NCBI GenBank assembly: GCA_041504365.1
Contig: CP167917.1
Span: forward strand, 4,030,001 to 4,094,000
Length of the DNA: 64,000 nt
Reading direction: 5' to 3'
Origin: Dryocola sp. LX212
Lineage (GTDB): Bacteria; Pseudomonadota; Gammaproteobacteria; Enterobacterales; Enterobacteriaceae
Part shown: positions 20,088 to 30,584 of the stretch, piece by piece
Layout of the letters: the number at the start of each line of letters is the position of its first letter
How positions within the stretch are numbered: the stretch's first letter is position 1
Program-made: the position numbers and the translations under genes
The notes under the pieces: model-generated
Told to the model about the DNA's origin: nothing
The model's database searches: none
The model's input: only the letters and a program-made list of their open reading frames with translations

Positions 20088-21233
20088 TCAGCCCGTTATT
20101 CGCATCCCCACCGCCACGGTGGCGGCAATGTCCCTGGAGGCACGATAAATGTTCTCAAACGCGTTCTTCAGCGCGTCTTCTAACGTGCCAATGCTGTTCA
20201 GCACGCTAAAGACGGCATCGATACCGTACTGATGCACGACGGCCACATCGCTGGTTAGTGACCCTGCTATACCAATAACAGGTTTGTGATACTTCATGGC
20301 GACGGCGGCGACGCCCACCGGCACTTTGCCCCGGATGCTCTGGCTGTCCATGCGCCCTTCCCCGGTAACCACAAGCGAACAGTCATGGATATGCTCTTCA
20401 AGATTCAGCGCCTCGGTGACAATCTCAATCCCGCTGCGCAGCTCCGCGCCCAAAAACGCCATTAACGCGGCTCCCATGCCACCTGCGGCACCCGCTCCGC
20501 AAGCGTGCTTCACGTCTACACGCAGATGCTTTTTGATCACGTTGGCAAAATGATCCAGATTGCGATCCAGTTCAAGGATCATCGCTTCGCTGGCCCCTTT
20601 TTGCGGGCCGAAAATTCTGGAGGCTCCGTTTTCACCCACCAGCGGGTTAGTTACGTCGCACGCTACCCTGATCGTGCAGTCCTGCAGGCGCTCGTCCAGC
20701 CCCGTCACGTCAATGTTATTCAGACTAAGAAGATGACCACCGCCCGGACCGATCTCTTTGCCTTCAGCATCAGTAAGATTCGCACCCAGCGCCTGAACCA
20801 TTCCCGCCCCACCGTCGTTGGTGGCACTCCCGCCGATACCAATAATGATATTACGCGCCCCTTTATCCAGCGCACGAAGAATCAGCTCGCCGGTGCCGTA
20901 GGAAGTGGTCATTAATGGATTACGCTGTTCAAGGGGAACCAGAGCAAGACCGCTGGCCTCTGCCATCTCGATAAATGCCGTTATGCCGTCGCCGGACATT
21001 CCCCAACCTGCAGAGACTGGCGCCCCCAGCGGGCCGGTCACGGTAGCGACCATTTTAGTGCCCTGCGTTGCGCCGATCATGGCATCGACCGTTCCTTCCC
21101 CGCCGTCGGCTACCGGGACCGAAATATACTGCGCATCAGGAAATATCTCGCGAAATCCTTTTTCAATAGCCTGGGCCACATCCACCGCCGAGAGGCTTTC
21201 TTTATAAGAGTCGGGTGCGATAACGATTTTCAT
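20088..21233 (-). CDS. garK: Glycerate 2-kinase
   Basis: Phosphorylates D-glycerate to 2-phosphoglycerate, last step of galactarate/glucarate breakdown. The 381-residue product begins MKIVIAPDSYKESLSAVDVA and has the conserved GIGGSATNDGGAGMVQALGA and VTGEGRMDSQSIRGKVP motifs of the GarK/GlxK family. I used the ATG at 21233, matching E. coli length. It is last gene of garPLRK; a hairpin terminator upstream may reduce its share of operon transcript. Confidence 0.96.
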   Translation of the reverse strand: MKIVIAPDSYKESLSAVDVAQAIEKGFREIFPDAQYISVPVADGGEGTVDAMIGATQGTKMVATVTGPLGAPVSAGWGMSGDGITAFIEMAEASGLALVPLEQRNPLMTTSYGTGELILRALDKGARNIIIGIGGSATNDGGAGMVQALGANLTDAEGKEIGPGGGHLLSLNNIDVTGLDERLQDCTIRVACDVTNPLVGENGASRIFGPQKGASEAMILELDRNLDHFANVIKKHLRVDVKHACGAGAAGGMGAALMAFLGAELRSGIEIVTEALNLEEHIHDCSLVVTGEGRMDSQSIRGKVPVGVAAVAMKYHKPVIGIAGSLTSDVAVVHQYGIDAVFSVLNSIGTLEDALKNAFENIYRASRDIAATVAVGMRITG

Positions 21234-21261
21234 AGTCTGTCCATGCCTGGTCGGGTCTGAG

Positions 21262-21287
21262 AAAAACCGGGCACCCGGAGGTGCCCG
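21262..21287 (-). terminator. Intra-operon terminator between garR and garK
   Basis: 8-bp perfect stem cgggcacc / ggtgcccg with loop cgga (21268-21287) followed on the minus strand by GTTTTTC. It would allow only partial read-through into garK. Confidence 0.75.
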
Positions 21288-21292
21288 TCTCA

Positions 21293-22183
21293 TTACTTAG
21301 CGACTTCAACCTTCGCCAGTTTTTCGTAATAGCAGGCAATCGCACTGTGATCGTCGTTGCCGTGGCCGTCTGCACGCAGGGCCTGCATCATCTCCATAAC
21401 TGCTGCGGTCAGCGGCAGCTGCGCGCCAACGCCGTGGGAAGTATCCAGCGCGTTCGCCAGATCTTTGATGTGCAGATCGATGCGGAAACCTGGCTTGAAG
21501 TTGCGATCCAGCACCATCGGCGCTTTCGCATCCAGCACGGTGCTGCCCGCAAGGCCACCACGGATCGCCTGGAATACCAGCTCAGGGTTCACGCCTGCTT
21601 TGGTCGCCAGTACCAGGGCTTCAGACATTGCCGCAATGTTCAGCGCCACAATCACCTGATTTGCCAGCTTGGTCACGTTACCCGCACCAATGTCGCCGGT
21701 ATGCACCACGGAACTCGCCATCGCCTTCAGCAGATCGTAGTACTTATCGAAAATCGCTTTATCACCACCGACCATCACGGACAACGTGCCATCGACAGCT
21801 TTTGGCTCTCCGCCGCTGACCGGTGCATCCAGCATATCGATGCCTTTTGCCTTCAGCGCTTCGCTGATTTCACGGCTCGCCAGCGGTGCGATAGAACTCA
21901 TATCAATGACCACAGTGCCAGGCTTTGCCCCTTCAATAATGCCGTTTTCACCCAGCGCAACTTCTTTCACGTGCGGAGAGTTTGGCAGCATGGTGATGAT
22001 CACATCACACTGCTCGGCGATATCCTTCGGCGTTGCCGCCGTTTCTGCACCCGCAGCGATAACCTCAGCAATAACCTCTGCGTTACGGTCGGCAACCACC
22101 AGGGAATAACCGGCTTTAATGAGGTTTTTACTCATTGGTTTACCCATGATGCCAAGGCCAATAAAACCAACTTTCAGTGTCAT
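21293..22183 (-). CDS. garR: Tartronate semialdehyde reductase (2-hydroxy-3-oxopropionate reductase)
   Basis: NAD(P)H-dependent reduction of tartronate semialdehyde to D-glycerate. The 296-residue product has the Rossmann motif GFIGLGIMGKPM (6-17), the substrate-binding DAPVSGGEPKA and the catalytic lysine in GAGNVTKLANQ, all typical of the 3-hydroxyisobutyrate dehydrogenase family. It follows garL at a 27-bp gap in the gar operon. Confidence 0.96.
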   Translation of the reverse strand: MTLKVGFIGLGIMGKPMSKNLIKAGYSLVVADRNAEVIAEVIAAGAETAATPKDIAEQCDVIITMLPNSPHVKEVALGENGIIEGAKPGTVVIDMSSIAPLASREISEALKAKGIDMLDAPVSGGEPKAVDGTLSVMVGGDKAIFDKYYDLLKAMASSVVHTGDIGAGNVTKLANQVIVALNIAAMSEALVLATKAGVNPELVFQAIRGGLAGSTVLDAKAPMVLDRNFKPGFRIDLHIKDLANALDTSHGVGAQLPLTAAVMEMMQALRADGHGNDDHSAIACYYEKLAKVEVAK

Positions 22184-22210
22184 AATTCAGTCTCTCTCTT
22201 TAGATGGTGG

Positions 22211-22981
22211 TTATTTTTTAAAAGAATCTGCAAGTTTCTGGGTAGCAGAGCGGAAGCAACCCAAATCGCTGCCTACGGCAACAAAAGTGGCGCCCCATTC
22301 CAGATAGCGGCGGGCATCTGCTTCAACCGGCGCCAGGATCCCCGCTGGTTTGCCGTGCGCTTTGGCACGCGCAAAAATGTGCTTAATACATTGCTGTACT
22401 TCCGGATGTGAAGCGTTACCCAGGTGGCCTAATGTGGCAGCCAAATCGCTTGGGCCAACAAAAATACCGTCCACGCCGTCGGTGGCCGCAATGGCATCCA
22501 CGTTATCCACGCCCTGCTGGCTCTCGATCTGCACCAGGATGGTGATGTTCTGATTCGACTGGTTGAAATAATCCGGCACGGTGCCAAACATATTGGCGCG
22601 GTGGGAAACCGACACGCCGCGGATCCCTTCCGGTGGGTAACGAGTAGAAGAGATGGCCAGCGCCGCTTCCGGCTGCGTTTCCACAAACGGGATCAAGAAG
22701 TTATAAAACCCGATATCCAGCAGGCGCTTAATGATCACCGGGTCGTTAGTCGGCGCGCGGACCACGGCGGCGCTTTCGCTGCCTTTCAGTGCCATCAGCT
22801 GGGGGATGAACGTGGTGACATCGTTCGGCGCATGTTCGCCGTCCAGCACAATCCAGTCGAACCCTGCCAGACCCAGCACTTCGGTGCTGATCGGGTTTGC
22901 CAGCGCGGACCAGCAGCCGATTTGCGTCTGCTGCGCCTTCAGGGCGGCCTTGAATTTATTCGGGAATACGTTGTTATTCAT
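22211..22981 (-). CDS. garL: 5-keto-4-deoxy-D-glucarate aldolase
   Basis: Cleaves 5-keto-4-deoxy-glucarate (and 2-keto-3-deoxy-glucarate) to pyruvate and tartronate semialdehyde. The 256-residue product belongs to the HpaI/GarL class II metal-dependent aldolases: LDGEHAPND near residue 46, the Glu/Asp metal ligands in [11 protein letters not shown] and [15 protein letters not shown]. Length equals the E. coli enzyme. Confidence 0.96.
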   Translation of the reverse strand: MNNNVFPNKFKAALKAQQTQIGCWSALANPISTEVLGLAGFDWIVLDGEHAPNDVTTFIPQLMALKGSESAAVVRAPTNDPVIIKRLLDIGFYNFLIPFVETQPEAALAISSTRYPPEGIRGVSVSHRANMFGTVPDYFNQSNQNITILVQIESQQGVDNVDAIAATDGVDGIFVGPSDLAATLGHLGNASHPEVQQCIKHIFARAKAHGKPAGILAPVEADARRYLEWGATFVAVGSDLGCFRSATQKLADSFKK

Positions 22982-23007
22982 CTGCTTTACCTTAAAGTTT
23001 TCGTTGC

Positions 23008-24339
23008 TTACTTCTGCAATTCCAGACGCTTGATGTCACCCACCACGAACAGGTAGCAAATCATCGCCATCAGGGCGGAACAGCCGACAAACACCAGGGC
23101 TGCGTTAAAGGAGTGCAGCTCGCTGACCAGATAGCCAATCACCAGCGGCGTCACGATGGAGGCCACGTTACCAAACACATTGAACATCCCGCCGCACAGC
23201 CCAACAATCTCTTTTGGTGCCGTATCGGAAATCACCGGCCAGCCCAGCGCGCCAAAACCCTTGCCGAAGAACGCCAGCGCCATCAGGAAAACAACCAGCG
23301 TGGTGTTATTGGTGTAATTACAAAGAATGATTGTTGATGCCAGCAGCATACCCAGCACAATCGGCAGCTTACGGGCAAAGGTCAAAGTACGGCCGCGTTT
23401 AATCAGATGGTCAGAGAACACGCCGCCCAACACGCCACCTGCAAAACCGCAAAGCGCCGGGATGGAGGCCACCAGGCCCACCTTCAGAATCGACATGCCC
23501 TTTTCCTGCACCAGGTAAATCGGGAACCAGGTTAGGAAAAACCAGGTAATCGTATTAATGAAATACTGCCCGAAGAACACGCCGAGCATCATGCGGCTGC
23601 TCAGTAATTGCTTGATGTAGTGCAGTTTCGGGCCGCTGTCCGCGCTCTTCTCTTTTTTGTGGTCCATATCCACCACCGCGCCGCCTCTGGAGATGAAATC
23701 CAGTTCTTCGCTGGACATACGCGGGTGGTCGGTCGGGTTATGGATTAACTTAGCCCACACGAAGGTCAGCACGAAGCCTATTACGCCCATCACGGTAAAG
23801 ACGTGCTCCCAGCCCCAGGCAAAAGTCAGCCAGCCAAGTAGCGGAGAGAAAAGCGCCAGCGAGAAATACTGCGCCGAGTTAAAAATCGCGGAAGCGGTGC
23901 CGCGCTCCTTCGTCGGGAACCAGGCCGCTACTATACGGGCGTTGGCCGGGAAAGAAGGCGCTTCGGAGAAGCCAAGCATAAAGCGCATGAAGAACATGGA
24001 GATACCGGCATAAGCCAGCGGTATCATGCCCACGAATCCCTGCGTAAAGGTAAACAGCGACCAGAAAAACAGGCTCCAGGTGTAGACCTTTTTCGAGCCG
24101 AAGCGGTCAAGCAGCCAGCCGCCGGGGATCTGCATCAGCAGATAGGCCCAGCCGAAGGCGGAGAAGATATAGCCGACGGAAATGGCGCTCAGATGCAGCT
24201 CTTTGGCAACTTCAGAACCGGCAATGGAAAGCGTGGCACGGTCCGCATAGTTAATGGTCGTCACAATAAAGATAATTAATAATATTAAATATCGGGTGTG
24301 ATGCCCTTTTTTTGATTCAACGACAGTGTCCAAAATCAT
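23008..24339 (-). CDS. garP: Galactarate/glucarate/glycerate MFS transporter
   Basis: Inner-membrane permease of the anion:cation symporter (ACS) branch of the MFS, 443 residues with about 12 membrane segments. It begins [20 protein letters not shown] and has [12 protein letters not shown], the R-x-E-region [19 protein letters not shown] and [19 protein letters not shown], close to E. coli GarP. First gene of the minus-strand garPLRK operon, divergent from garD. Confidence 0.95.
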   Translation of the reverse strand: MILDTVVESKKGHHTRYLILLIIFIVTTINYADRATLSIAGSEVAKELHLSAISVGYIFSAFGWAYLLMQIPGGWLLDRFGSKKVYTWSLFFWSLFTFTQGFVGMIPLAYAGISMFFMRFMLGFSEAPSFPANARIVAAWFPTKERGTASAIFNSAQYFSLALFSPLLGWLTFAWGWEHVFTVMGVIGFVLTFVWAKLIHNPTDHPRMSSEELDFISRGGAVVDMDHKKEKSADSGPKLHYIKQLLSSRMMLGVFFGQYFINTITWFFLTWFPIYLVQEKGMSILKVGLVASIPALCGFAGGVLGGVFSDHLIKRGRTLTFARKLPIVLGMLLASTIILCNYTNNTTLVVFLMALAFFGKGFGALGWPVISDTAPKEIVGLCGGMFNVFGNVASIVTPLVIGYLVSELHSFNAALVFVGCSALMAMICYLFVVGDIKRLELQK

Positions 24340-24615
24340 TTATACATCCTCTGAGTCGAATACAGCTTGCAAGGATCTGTTATTTATAAGCTGCGACGAA
24401 ACCAATATATTTTGGATTTATATCGCGGATGGTAATTAGCCTGGTGTTGATAATACGCAATACAGTATAGTCAGCATGAAATAGCCGGGCATTAGGCATC
24501 TGCACAATAAACAATTTATAATTGGTTATAAGTTTGAGCACAGGCACATCTTTATGGGGCGCATTGCACAGATTTTCAGATTGCCCTCCTTACGGCGCAG
24601 GGGCTGAACAGATTA

Positions 24616-24631
24616 AGTGATCTCCGTCACA
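24616..24631. promoter_or_regulatory. Candidate CRP site in the garP-garD intergenic region
   Basis: agtga-tctccg-tcaca matches the CRP consensus tgtga-N6-tcaca at 9 of 10 positions, about 100 bp upstream of garD in the 393-bp divergent gap. Known E. coli gar genes are activated by CdaR; I could not identify a CdaR site. The rest of the gap (24340-24732) holds no gene. Confidence 0.5.
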
Positions 24632-24732
24632 TTCTTATTTCTCGCGACCTGACATTCTTTATTCAACAAGTGAGCAAATCACATTTTAAATTATCTAATT
24701 AACTTTCAGGTAATATCTGGAGAGTAGTGACA

Positions 24733-26304
24733 ATGTCAAAGATAGAAATTAAAGAACACGCGCCCGCGGCGTTTTATATTAAGGTTCATGAAACCGACAA
24801 TGTCGCTATTATTGTTAACGACAATGGTTTGAAAGCGGGCACTCAATTCCCGGACGGCCTGACCCTAATTGAACATATCCCGCAGGGGCATAAAGCCGCG
24901 CTGGTCGATATCCCGGCCCACGGCGAAATCATCCGTTATGGGGAAGTCATCGGCTATGCGGTGCGTGATATCCCGCAGGGAAGCTGGATCGACGAATCCT
25001 TAGTAGAACTCCCGAAAGCTCCGCCGCTGAATACGCTGCCGCTGGCAACGAAAGTACCGGCTCCGCTGCCGCCGCTGGAAGGCTACACCTTTGAGGGTTA
25101 TCGTAACGCAGACGGCAGCGTGGGTACTAAAAACCTGCTCGGCATCACTACCAGCGTGCACTGCGTGGCGGGCGTCGTGGATTACGTAATCAAAATCATC
25201 GAGCGCGATCTGCTGCCGCACTACCCGAACGTTGACGGCGTAGTTGGCCTCAATCATCTGTACGGCTGCGGCGTGGCGATCAACGCCCCGGCAGCGGTTA
25301 TTCCTATCCGCACTATTCATAACATTGCGCTGAACCCGAACTTTGGCGGCGAAGTGATGGTCATTGGCCTGGGCTGCGAAAAGCTCCAGCCGGAGCGCCT
25401 GCTGGAAGGCACCGACGACGTGCAGGCGATTGCCGTAGAAGATGCGAGCATCGTACGGTTGCAGGACGAGCATCACGTTGGCTTTAAATCGATGGTGGAC
25501 GATATTCTTCAGGTTGCCGAACGCCACCTGCACAAGCTCAACCAGCGCCAGCGTGAAACTTGCCCCGCATCTGAACTGGTTGTCGGGATGCAGTGCGGAG
25601 GCAGCGACGCCTTTTCCGGCGTAACGGCCAACCCTGCGGTGGGCTTCGCGTCAGATCTGCTGGTGCGCTGCGGCGCAACGGTTATGTTCTCGGAAGTCAC
25701 CGAAGTGCGTGACGCCATACATCTGTTAACGCCGCGCGCCATCAACGAAGAGGTGGGCAAACGCCTGTTGGAAGAGATGGCGTGGTACGACAACTATCTG
25801 GATATGGGGCAAACCGACCGCAGCGCTAACCCTTCTCCGGGCAACAAAAAAGGCGGCCTGGCAAACGTGGTGGAAAAGGCGCTGGGCTCCATTGCCAAAT
25901 CCGGCCAGAGCGCAATTGTCGAAGTGTTATCTCCGGGCCAGCGTCCAACCAAGCGCGGGCTGATTTACGCGGCTACGCCAGCCAGCGATTTCGTCTGCGG
26001 TACGCAGCAGGTCGCATCAGGCATTACGGTACAGGTCTTTACGACCGGACGCGGTACGCCATACGGCCTGCTGGCAGTGCCGGTGATTAAAATGGCCACT
26101 CGCACCGCGCTGGCCAACCGCTGGCACGACCTGATGGATATCAACGCGGGCACCATCGCCACCGGCGAGGCAACCATTGAGGACGTTGGCTGGGAGCTGT
26201 TCAGATTTATTCTGGATGTCGCAAGCGGCCGCAAGCAAACCTTCTCGGACCAGTGGGGCTTGCACAACGCGCTGGCAGTATTTAACCCGGCACCGGTCAC
26301 CTGA
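24733..26304 (+). CDS. garD: Galactarate dehydratase
   Basis: Iron-dependent UxaA-family dehydratase converting galactarate to 5-keto-4-deoxy-D-glucarate. The 523-residue product has an N-terminal SAF domain ([14 protein letters not shown]), then [16 protein letters not shown], the cysteine-containing [23 protein letters not shown] and [12 protein letters not shown]. It is nearly identical to E. coli GarD. I used the ATG at 24733 (ribosome binding site ggagag); a GTG two codons earlier is in frame. It is divergently transcribed from garPLRK. Confidence 0.97.
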   Translation: MSKIEIKEHAPAAFYIKVHETDNVAIIVNDNGLKAGTQFPDGLTLIEHIPQGHKAALVDIPAHGEIIRYGEVIGYAVRDIPQGSWIDESLVELPKAPPLNTLPLATKVPAPLPPLEGYTFEGYRNADGSVGTKNLLGITTSVHCVAGVVDYVIKIIERDLLPHYPNVDGVVGLNHLYGCGVAINAPAAVIPIRTIHNIALNPNFGGEVMVIGLGCEKLQPERLLEGTDDVQAIAVEDASIVRLQDEHHVGFKSMVDDILQVAERHLHKLNQRQRETCPASELVVGMQCGGSDAFSGVTANPAVGFASDLLVRCGATVMFSEVTEVRDAIHLLTPRAINEEVGKRLLEEMAWYDNYLDMGQTDRSANPSPGNKKGGLANVVEKALGSIAKSGQSAIVEVLSPGQRPTKRGLIYAATPASDFVCGTQQVASGITVQVFTTGRGTPYGLLAVPVIKMATRTALANRWHDLMDINAGTIATGEATIEDVGWELFRFILDVASGRKQTFSDQWGLHNALAVFNPAPVT

Positions 26305-26309
26305 TGCCC

Positions 26310-26341
26310 AAAACAAAAGCGGGTAACACCTCGTTACCCGT
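26310..26341. terminator. Terminator between garD and the YmgB-like gene
   Basis: 8-bp stem cgggtaac / gttacccg (26320-26340). The T-run is good on the minus strand (CTTTTGTTTTG), serving the convergent small gene; for garD the tract is poor. Confidence 0.65.
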
Positions 26342-26350
26342 CTCAAGGCA

Positions 26351-26593
26351 TTAAGGCAGCCTCCCCGACGCGCCGGTGCGGAAAATCACAAACTCTAGCA
26401 GCTGCCGATAGGTGTCCAGCGTCAGAATATCTTTCTCGTTCTCAATGCGCGCAATCAGCGTCGCGATCACATCCTTATTCGATAAATTCCTGCCCGACAT
26501 GAGCAGCTCCAGCACGACGCTTCCCATCCGCTGCGGCGCGTCGCTGGCGTAAAGCTCAGCGATGGACAGCGTGCTGTCAGCGGGCATTTTCAT
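26351..26593 (-). CDS. YmgB/AriR-family small regulator
   Basis: The 80-residue helical protein carries the family signature: VVLELLMSGRNLSNKDVIAT, LIARIENEKDILTLDTYRQ and LEFVIF, paralleling E. coli AriR (YmgB), a biofilm and acid-resistance connector protein that can bind DNA as a dimer. I chose the ATG at 26593 because it has a clear ribosome binding site (gaggga); an in-frame ATG seven codons earlier does not. Monocistronic, with an AT-rich upstream region. Confidence 0.75.
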   Translation of the reverse strand: MKMPADSTLSIAELYASDAPQRMGSVVLELLMSGRNLSNKDVIATLIARIENEKDILTLDTYRQLLEFVIFRTGASGRLP

Positions 26594-26614
26594 ATTATTC
26601 CCTCTTAAAGACAT

Positions 26615-27171
26615 CTTTTTCTCCGGATTCAGATATAAGCGTAAAATGCGATAAGTCTTATAACCACAATTTCATCAAGGAAAATCTAGATTAGATCCGT
26701 GAGAATTCAAGGGTAAAATTGATATTTAAAACAGGATGACTCATTTGTGTTTATATGTGCCGGATATTTTTAACTTTCGCACAATAATAAATCTTGTTTT
26801 TATGAAATTTTAAATTTATTTTTAGCATTTTATGGAAACCTATCCTGATGGTGGATAGATCAATTTTTAATCATCTCAAAAGCCGTTTAATCAAATCAGA
26901 TAAATCTTAATTATTTGGATTATTGGAAATAGGACGATCGCGGTTTACAGATTTATTAATATCCTTTTGAATGTTATGTGTGTGATGTAAAAAGAAAACA
27001 TAAAAATGATCGTTTTCAATGCGTTATGGGAAAAATAGCCTACACTGATAAACACGGAATTGATTAAGATGAGAAGTTGCATGATGACTCACGCCCCCCC
27101 TTTGGTATTTATAACTCTATGGATTAAGGAGATTAAATCATAATATCTTCACGCCTCGACAACAGGGAGAA
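26615..27171. other. AT-rich noncoding stretch
   Basis: About 560 bp, visibly richer in A/T than its surroundings, with long A/T runs and no convincing gene on either strand. It may hold promoters of the flanking small genes and resembles H-NS-bound DNA, but no specific site is identifiable. Confidence 0.5.
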
Positions 27172-27240
27172 GTGGCTATTATCCATGCTTTTTTATTTCT
27201 CGGCTTTTTAGGTGAGAAAAAAAATAAACGGGGGAAGTAA
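27172..27240 (+). CDS. Possible 22-codon ORF abutting the next gene
   Basis: GTG start after gggagaa, product beginning MAIIHAFLFLGFLGEKK with a hydrophobic core and basic end. Its TAA is directly followed by the ATG at 27241. The spacing from the ribosome binding site is very short, so translation is uncertain. Confidence 0.25.
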   Translation: MAIIHAFLFLGFLGEKKNKRGK

Positions 27241-27585
27241 ATGAAGTGGGAGGTGGTTGATTCAATCGTAAACCCAGAAACCGGGATGATCTTCGCATGT
27301 ATTCTTACCGCCCGGGAGTTGAAATTCATCATCTGGCATAAAAGCACAAAAGCGTTGTTGCCAGGCGATCAATTAGCTACCAGTAATTTAGGCTTTTTTA
27401 TTAATGGGAAAACAGCACGGCTCGAGCTGTGTAATATCAGCCCCTTTAACGTCACGCTCTGGGGTACCCTGTTTCGCCAGTCCCGGTGCCCCGGAAACGC
27501 AGAGGTGAAGCCTGACCGGTGCGAATATGACGGCGTTTGCCATTTCACCACATGCCCTTATGGCCTGGTGCGAACGCCGCCGTGA
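27241..27585 (+). CDS. Hypothetical protein with C-terminal cysteines
   Basis: A 114-residue protein preceded by a strong ribosome binding site (ggggaagtaa). The N-terminal part is beta-rich (MKWEVVDSIVNPETGMIFAC, LGFFINGKTARLELCNISPF). The last 35 residues carry four cysteines in RCPGN...DRCEYDGVCHFTTCPYG, which could bind a metal or form disulfides. No signal peptide. I do not recognise the family. It converges with rsmI, leaving 3 bp between stop codons, and sits after an AT-rich region, suggesting horizontal acquisition. Confidence 0.55.
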   Translation: MKWEVVDSIVNPETGMIFACILTARELKFIIWHKSTKALLPGDQLATSNLGFFINGKTARLELCNISPFNVTLWGTLFRQSRCPGNAEVKPDRCEYDGVCHFTTCPYGLVRTPP

Positions 27586-27588
27586 GGG

Positions 27589-28455
27589 TTATTTCTCGCT
27601 GTTTTCTAACGCATATTTATAAAGCGCATTTTTCTTCACGCCGTGAATCTCAGCAGCGAGAGCGGCGGCTTTTTTAAGCGGCAGCTCCGTTTGCAGCAGC
27701 GCCAGCGTGCGCAGCGCGTCAGCAGGCAAGGCGTCGTCGGTCGGCGCTTTGAAGCCCTCAACAATTAATACCATCTCACCTTTTCGGCGGTTTTCGTCTT
27801 CTTTTACCCACGCTGCCAGCTCGCCGATTGGCGCGCCATGAATCGATTCCCATGTTTTAGTCAGCTCGCGGGCCAGAACGACGTAGCGGGATTCACCGAG
27901 CACCGCGCAGATATCGTCTAAACTGTCGATCAGGCGATGCGTTGACTCGTAAAAGATCAGCGTACGGGGCTCTTGCTCAATGGCCTTAAGCGCATCGCGG
28001 CGTCCTTTCGATTTGGCAGGCAGGAAACCTTCATAGCAGAAGCGATCCGATGGCAGTCCCGCCGCGCTCAGCGCCGCAATGGCGGCACAGGGGCCAGGCA
28101 ACGGCACGATGCGAATACCGGCTTCACGGCAGGTACGGACAAGATGGTAGCCCGGATCGTTAATCAGCGGCGTTCCGGCATCGGAAACCAGCGCAATACT
28201 CTGCCCTTCCTGTAATTTTGCCAGTAGGGTTTCTGATTTTTGTTGCTCATTATGATCATGCAGTGCGAACAGCCGCGCATTAATGGCAAAATGCTGCAGC
28301 AGCAAACCGGTATGACGGGTATCCTCAGCGGCAATCAGATCAACGCCTTGCAATACGGCTAACGCCCGCTGTGTAATGTCGCCAAGGTTGCCGATGGGGG
28401 TCGGAACGATGTAGAGCGTGCTGGCAGAAATCGCCGCCGATTCGAGTTGTTTCAT
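27589..28455 (-). CDS. rsmI: 16S rRNA (cytidine-2'-O)-methyltransferase RsmI
   Basis: Methylates the ribose of C1402 in 16S rRNA. The 288-residue tetrapyrrole-methylase-fold protein has [42 protein letters not shown], the SAM-binding [19 protein letters not shown] and the C-terminal RsmI HTH domain ([19 protein letters not shown]). Near-identical to E. coli. Divergent from lpoA, as in other enterics. Confidence 0.97.
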   Translation of the reverse strand: MKQLESAAISASTLYIVPTPIGNLGDITQRALAVLQGVDLIAAEDTRHTGLLLQHFAINARLFALHDHNEQQKSETLLAKLQEGQSIALVSDAGTPLINDPGYHLVRTCREAGIRIVPLPGPCAAIAALSAAGLPSDRFCYEGFLPAKSKGRRDALKAIEQEPRTLIFYESTHRLIDSLDDICAVLGESRYVVLARELTKTWESIHGAPIGELAAWVKEDENRRKGEMVLIVEGFKAPTDDALPADALRTLALLQTELPLKKAAALAAEIHGVKKNALYKYALENSEK

Positions 28456-28517
28456 TGTTTCATCCGTATTGCCGATTTAATATTGAACACTGAGAAGAAA
28501 AATTCACTGGATACAGA

Positions 28518-30584
28518 ATGCTACCGTCTAAATTAATTCGTTCTAAAGCCGGGCGCTGTCTGCCTGTGGTACTTGCCGCACTATTTTTCGCCGGCTGTAC
28601 CACGAAAACGCCAGACCCGTCCGCCGCTCACATGCAGGGCGAAGCCACTGCGGATTCTGCGTATTACCTGCAGCAGATGCAGCAAAGCGCAGATGATAGC
28701 AAGACCACATGGCAATTACTCGCCATTCATGCGCTGCTGACCGAAGGCAAGACCCAGCAGGCGGTACAGCTGTATAACCAGCTGCCGAAAGAGATGGATG
28801 ATACCCAGCGCCATGAGCAGAGCCTGCTGGCTCCAGAGATCAAAATCGCGCTGAAGGATTATGCCGGGGCCAGCGCCCTGCTGGCGAAGCTGGATCCTGC
28901 CGGGTTTAACAAAAATCAGCAGGCCCGCTACTATCAGGCCATTATTGATGCCAGCCAGAATCGCCCTTCTCTTGAGCTTCTGCGTGCCTATATCGCACAG
29001 GAACCCATGCTGACGGGTAAGGCACACCAGCAGAATATCGACGGCACCTGGCAGGCTCTGTCGGCGCTGACCGCTGCCCAGATGAACAGCATGGTAATTA
29101 ATGCAGACGAAAACGTGCTGCAGGGCTGGCTGGATCTGCAGCGCGTCTGGAACGACAACCGTAACGATCCCAATATGCTTAAAGCAGGCATCAAAGACTG
29201 GCAAACGCGTTATCCGCTAAACCCCGGCGCGAAAACGCTGCCGACTCAGCTGAGTAATATGCAAAATTATCAGCAGGCGTCAGTAGGTAAAATTGCCCTG
29301 CTGCTGCCGCTAAACGGCCAGGCGGCCGTCTTCTCCCGCACTATCCAGCAGGGGTTTGAGGCTGCGAAGAATAGTGGCACCGCGCCTGTTTCCGCGCTGA
29401 GCGCACCCGCGCAGGCGCCTGATACCGCCACCCCAGCGGCTACCGATCCTGCCACCACCCAGCCGACGGATGATGCTAACGCCGTCGCCAGCCCGTCTGC
29501 CGCATCGGTCAGCGATTTAACCAACGAACAGCCTGCCGAACAGCAGCCTGCTGCACAGCCATCACAACCGTCGGTGCAGAGCGCCACCGCGGCTCCGGCC
29601 AACCCATCGGCTGAAGTGAAGGTCTATGACACCAGCTCACAGCCGCTGGAGCAGATTCTGGCTCAGGCCCAGCAGGACGGCGCGACGCTGGTAGTCGGCC
29701 CGCTGCTTAAAAACAACGTGGAGAAACTTGCCACCAGCACGACATCGTTGAACGTGCTGGCACTGAACCAGCCAGAGGGCGTGCAAAATCGTCCCAACAT
29801 CTGCTATTTCGCGCTTTCACCGGAAGATGAAGCTCGCGATGCCGCTGATCATATCTGGCAGCAGGGACATCGCGCACCGCTGCTGCTGCTGCCAGGCTCG
29901 ACGCTGGGTGACCGCGTTGCCAAAGCGTTCAGCACCGAGTGGCAGAAACTGGGCGGCGGTATCGTTCTGCAGCAGAAGTTTGGCGGCGTGGGCGAACTGA
30001 AGCGGGGGATTAACAGTGGCTCCGGTATTGCGTTAACCGGCACGCCGGTGGCGGCTTCTGCGCCGCAGCAGGAAGCGGTAACGATTGGCGGCCTGACAAT
30101 TCCGGCTCCACCAACGGATGCGCAAATCACCGCAGGCTCCGGCGGCCACGTTGATGCCGCCTATATCATCGCTACGCCAGAAGAAATTGCGCTTATCAAG
30201 CCAATGATCGCCATGCGCACCGGCAGCCGCAGCAGCGCGCAGCTTTACGCCAGCTCCCGCAGCTCCGGCGGCGTTAACGGCCCGGACTTCCGTCTGGAGA
30301 TGGACGGCCTGCAGTTTAGCGAAATTCCAATGCTCTCCGGCGGCAACCCGTCGCTGCAGCAGCAGGCATTAAGTGCCGTGCGTAACGACTATTCCCTGGC
30401 TCGCCTGTACGCCATGGGCGTGGATGCCTGGTCGCTGGCCAACCACTTCTCCCAGATCCGTCAGGTGCCGGGCTACCAGGTCAGCGGCAATACCGGCACG
30501 CTGTCCGCAAGCCAGGACTGCGTCATTAACAGGAAGTTAAATTGGCTGAAATTCTCTCAGGGCCAGATCGTCCCGGCAAACTGA
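28518..30584 (+). CDS. lpoA: Outer-membrane lipoprotein activator of PBP1A
   Basis: Activates PBP1A from the outer membrane. The 688-residue precursor has a lipobox LFFAGC with C27 as the lipidated residue. An N-terminal TPR-like helical region (about 30-255) is followed by a long Pro/Ala/Gln/Thr-rich linker (about 290-365) and a periplasmic-binding-protein-like C-terminal domain ([17 protein letters not shown]). The linker makes it about ten residues longer than E. coli LpoA. Its 3' end overlaps yraN by 43 bp. Confidence 0.96.
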   Translation: MLPSKLIRSKAGRCLPVVLAALFFAGCTTKTPDPSAAHMQGEATADSAYYLQQMQQSADDSKTTWQLLAIHALLTEGKTQQAVQLYNQLPKEMDDTQRHEQSLLAPEIKIALKDYAGASALLAKLDPAGFNKNQQARYYQAIIDASQNRPSLELLRAYIAQEPMLTGKAHQQNIDGTWQALSALTAAQMNSMVINADENVLQGWLDLQRVWNDNRNDPNMLKAGIKDWQTRYPLNPGAKTLPTQLSNMQNYQQASVGKIALLLPLNGQAAVFSRTIQQGFEAAKNSGTAPVSALSAPAQAPDTATPAATDPATTQPTDDANAVASPSAASVSDLTNEQPAEQQPAAQPSQPSVQSATAAPANPSAEVKVYDTSSQPLEQILAQAQQDGATLVVGPLLKNNVEKLATSTTSLNVLALNQPEGVQNRPNICYFALSPEDEARDAADHIWQQGHRAPLLLLPGSTLGDRVAKAFSTEWQKLGGGIVLQQKFGGVGELKRGINSGSGIALTGTPVAASAPQQEAVTIGGLTIPAPPTDAQITAGSGGHVDAAYIIATPEEIALIKPMIAMRTGSRSSAQLYASSRSSGGVNGPDFRLEMDGLQFSEIPMLSGGNPSLQQQALSAVRNDYSLARLYAMGVDAWSLANHFSQIRQVPGYQVSGNTGTLSASQDCVINRKLNWLKFSQGQIVPAN

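Noticed and set aside
24668-24686. A second CRP-like site (agtga...tcaca) upstream of garD
   Set aside because: The half-sites are only 5 bp apart instead of 6, so it does not fit CRP spacing.
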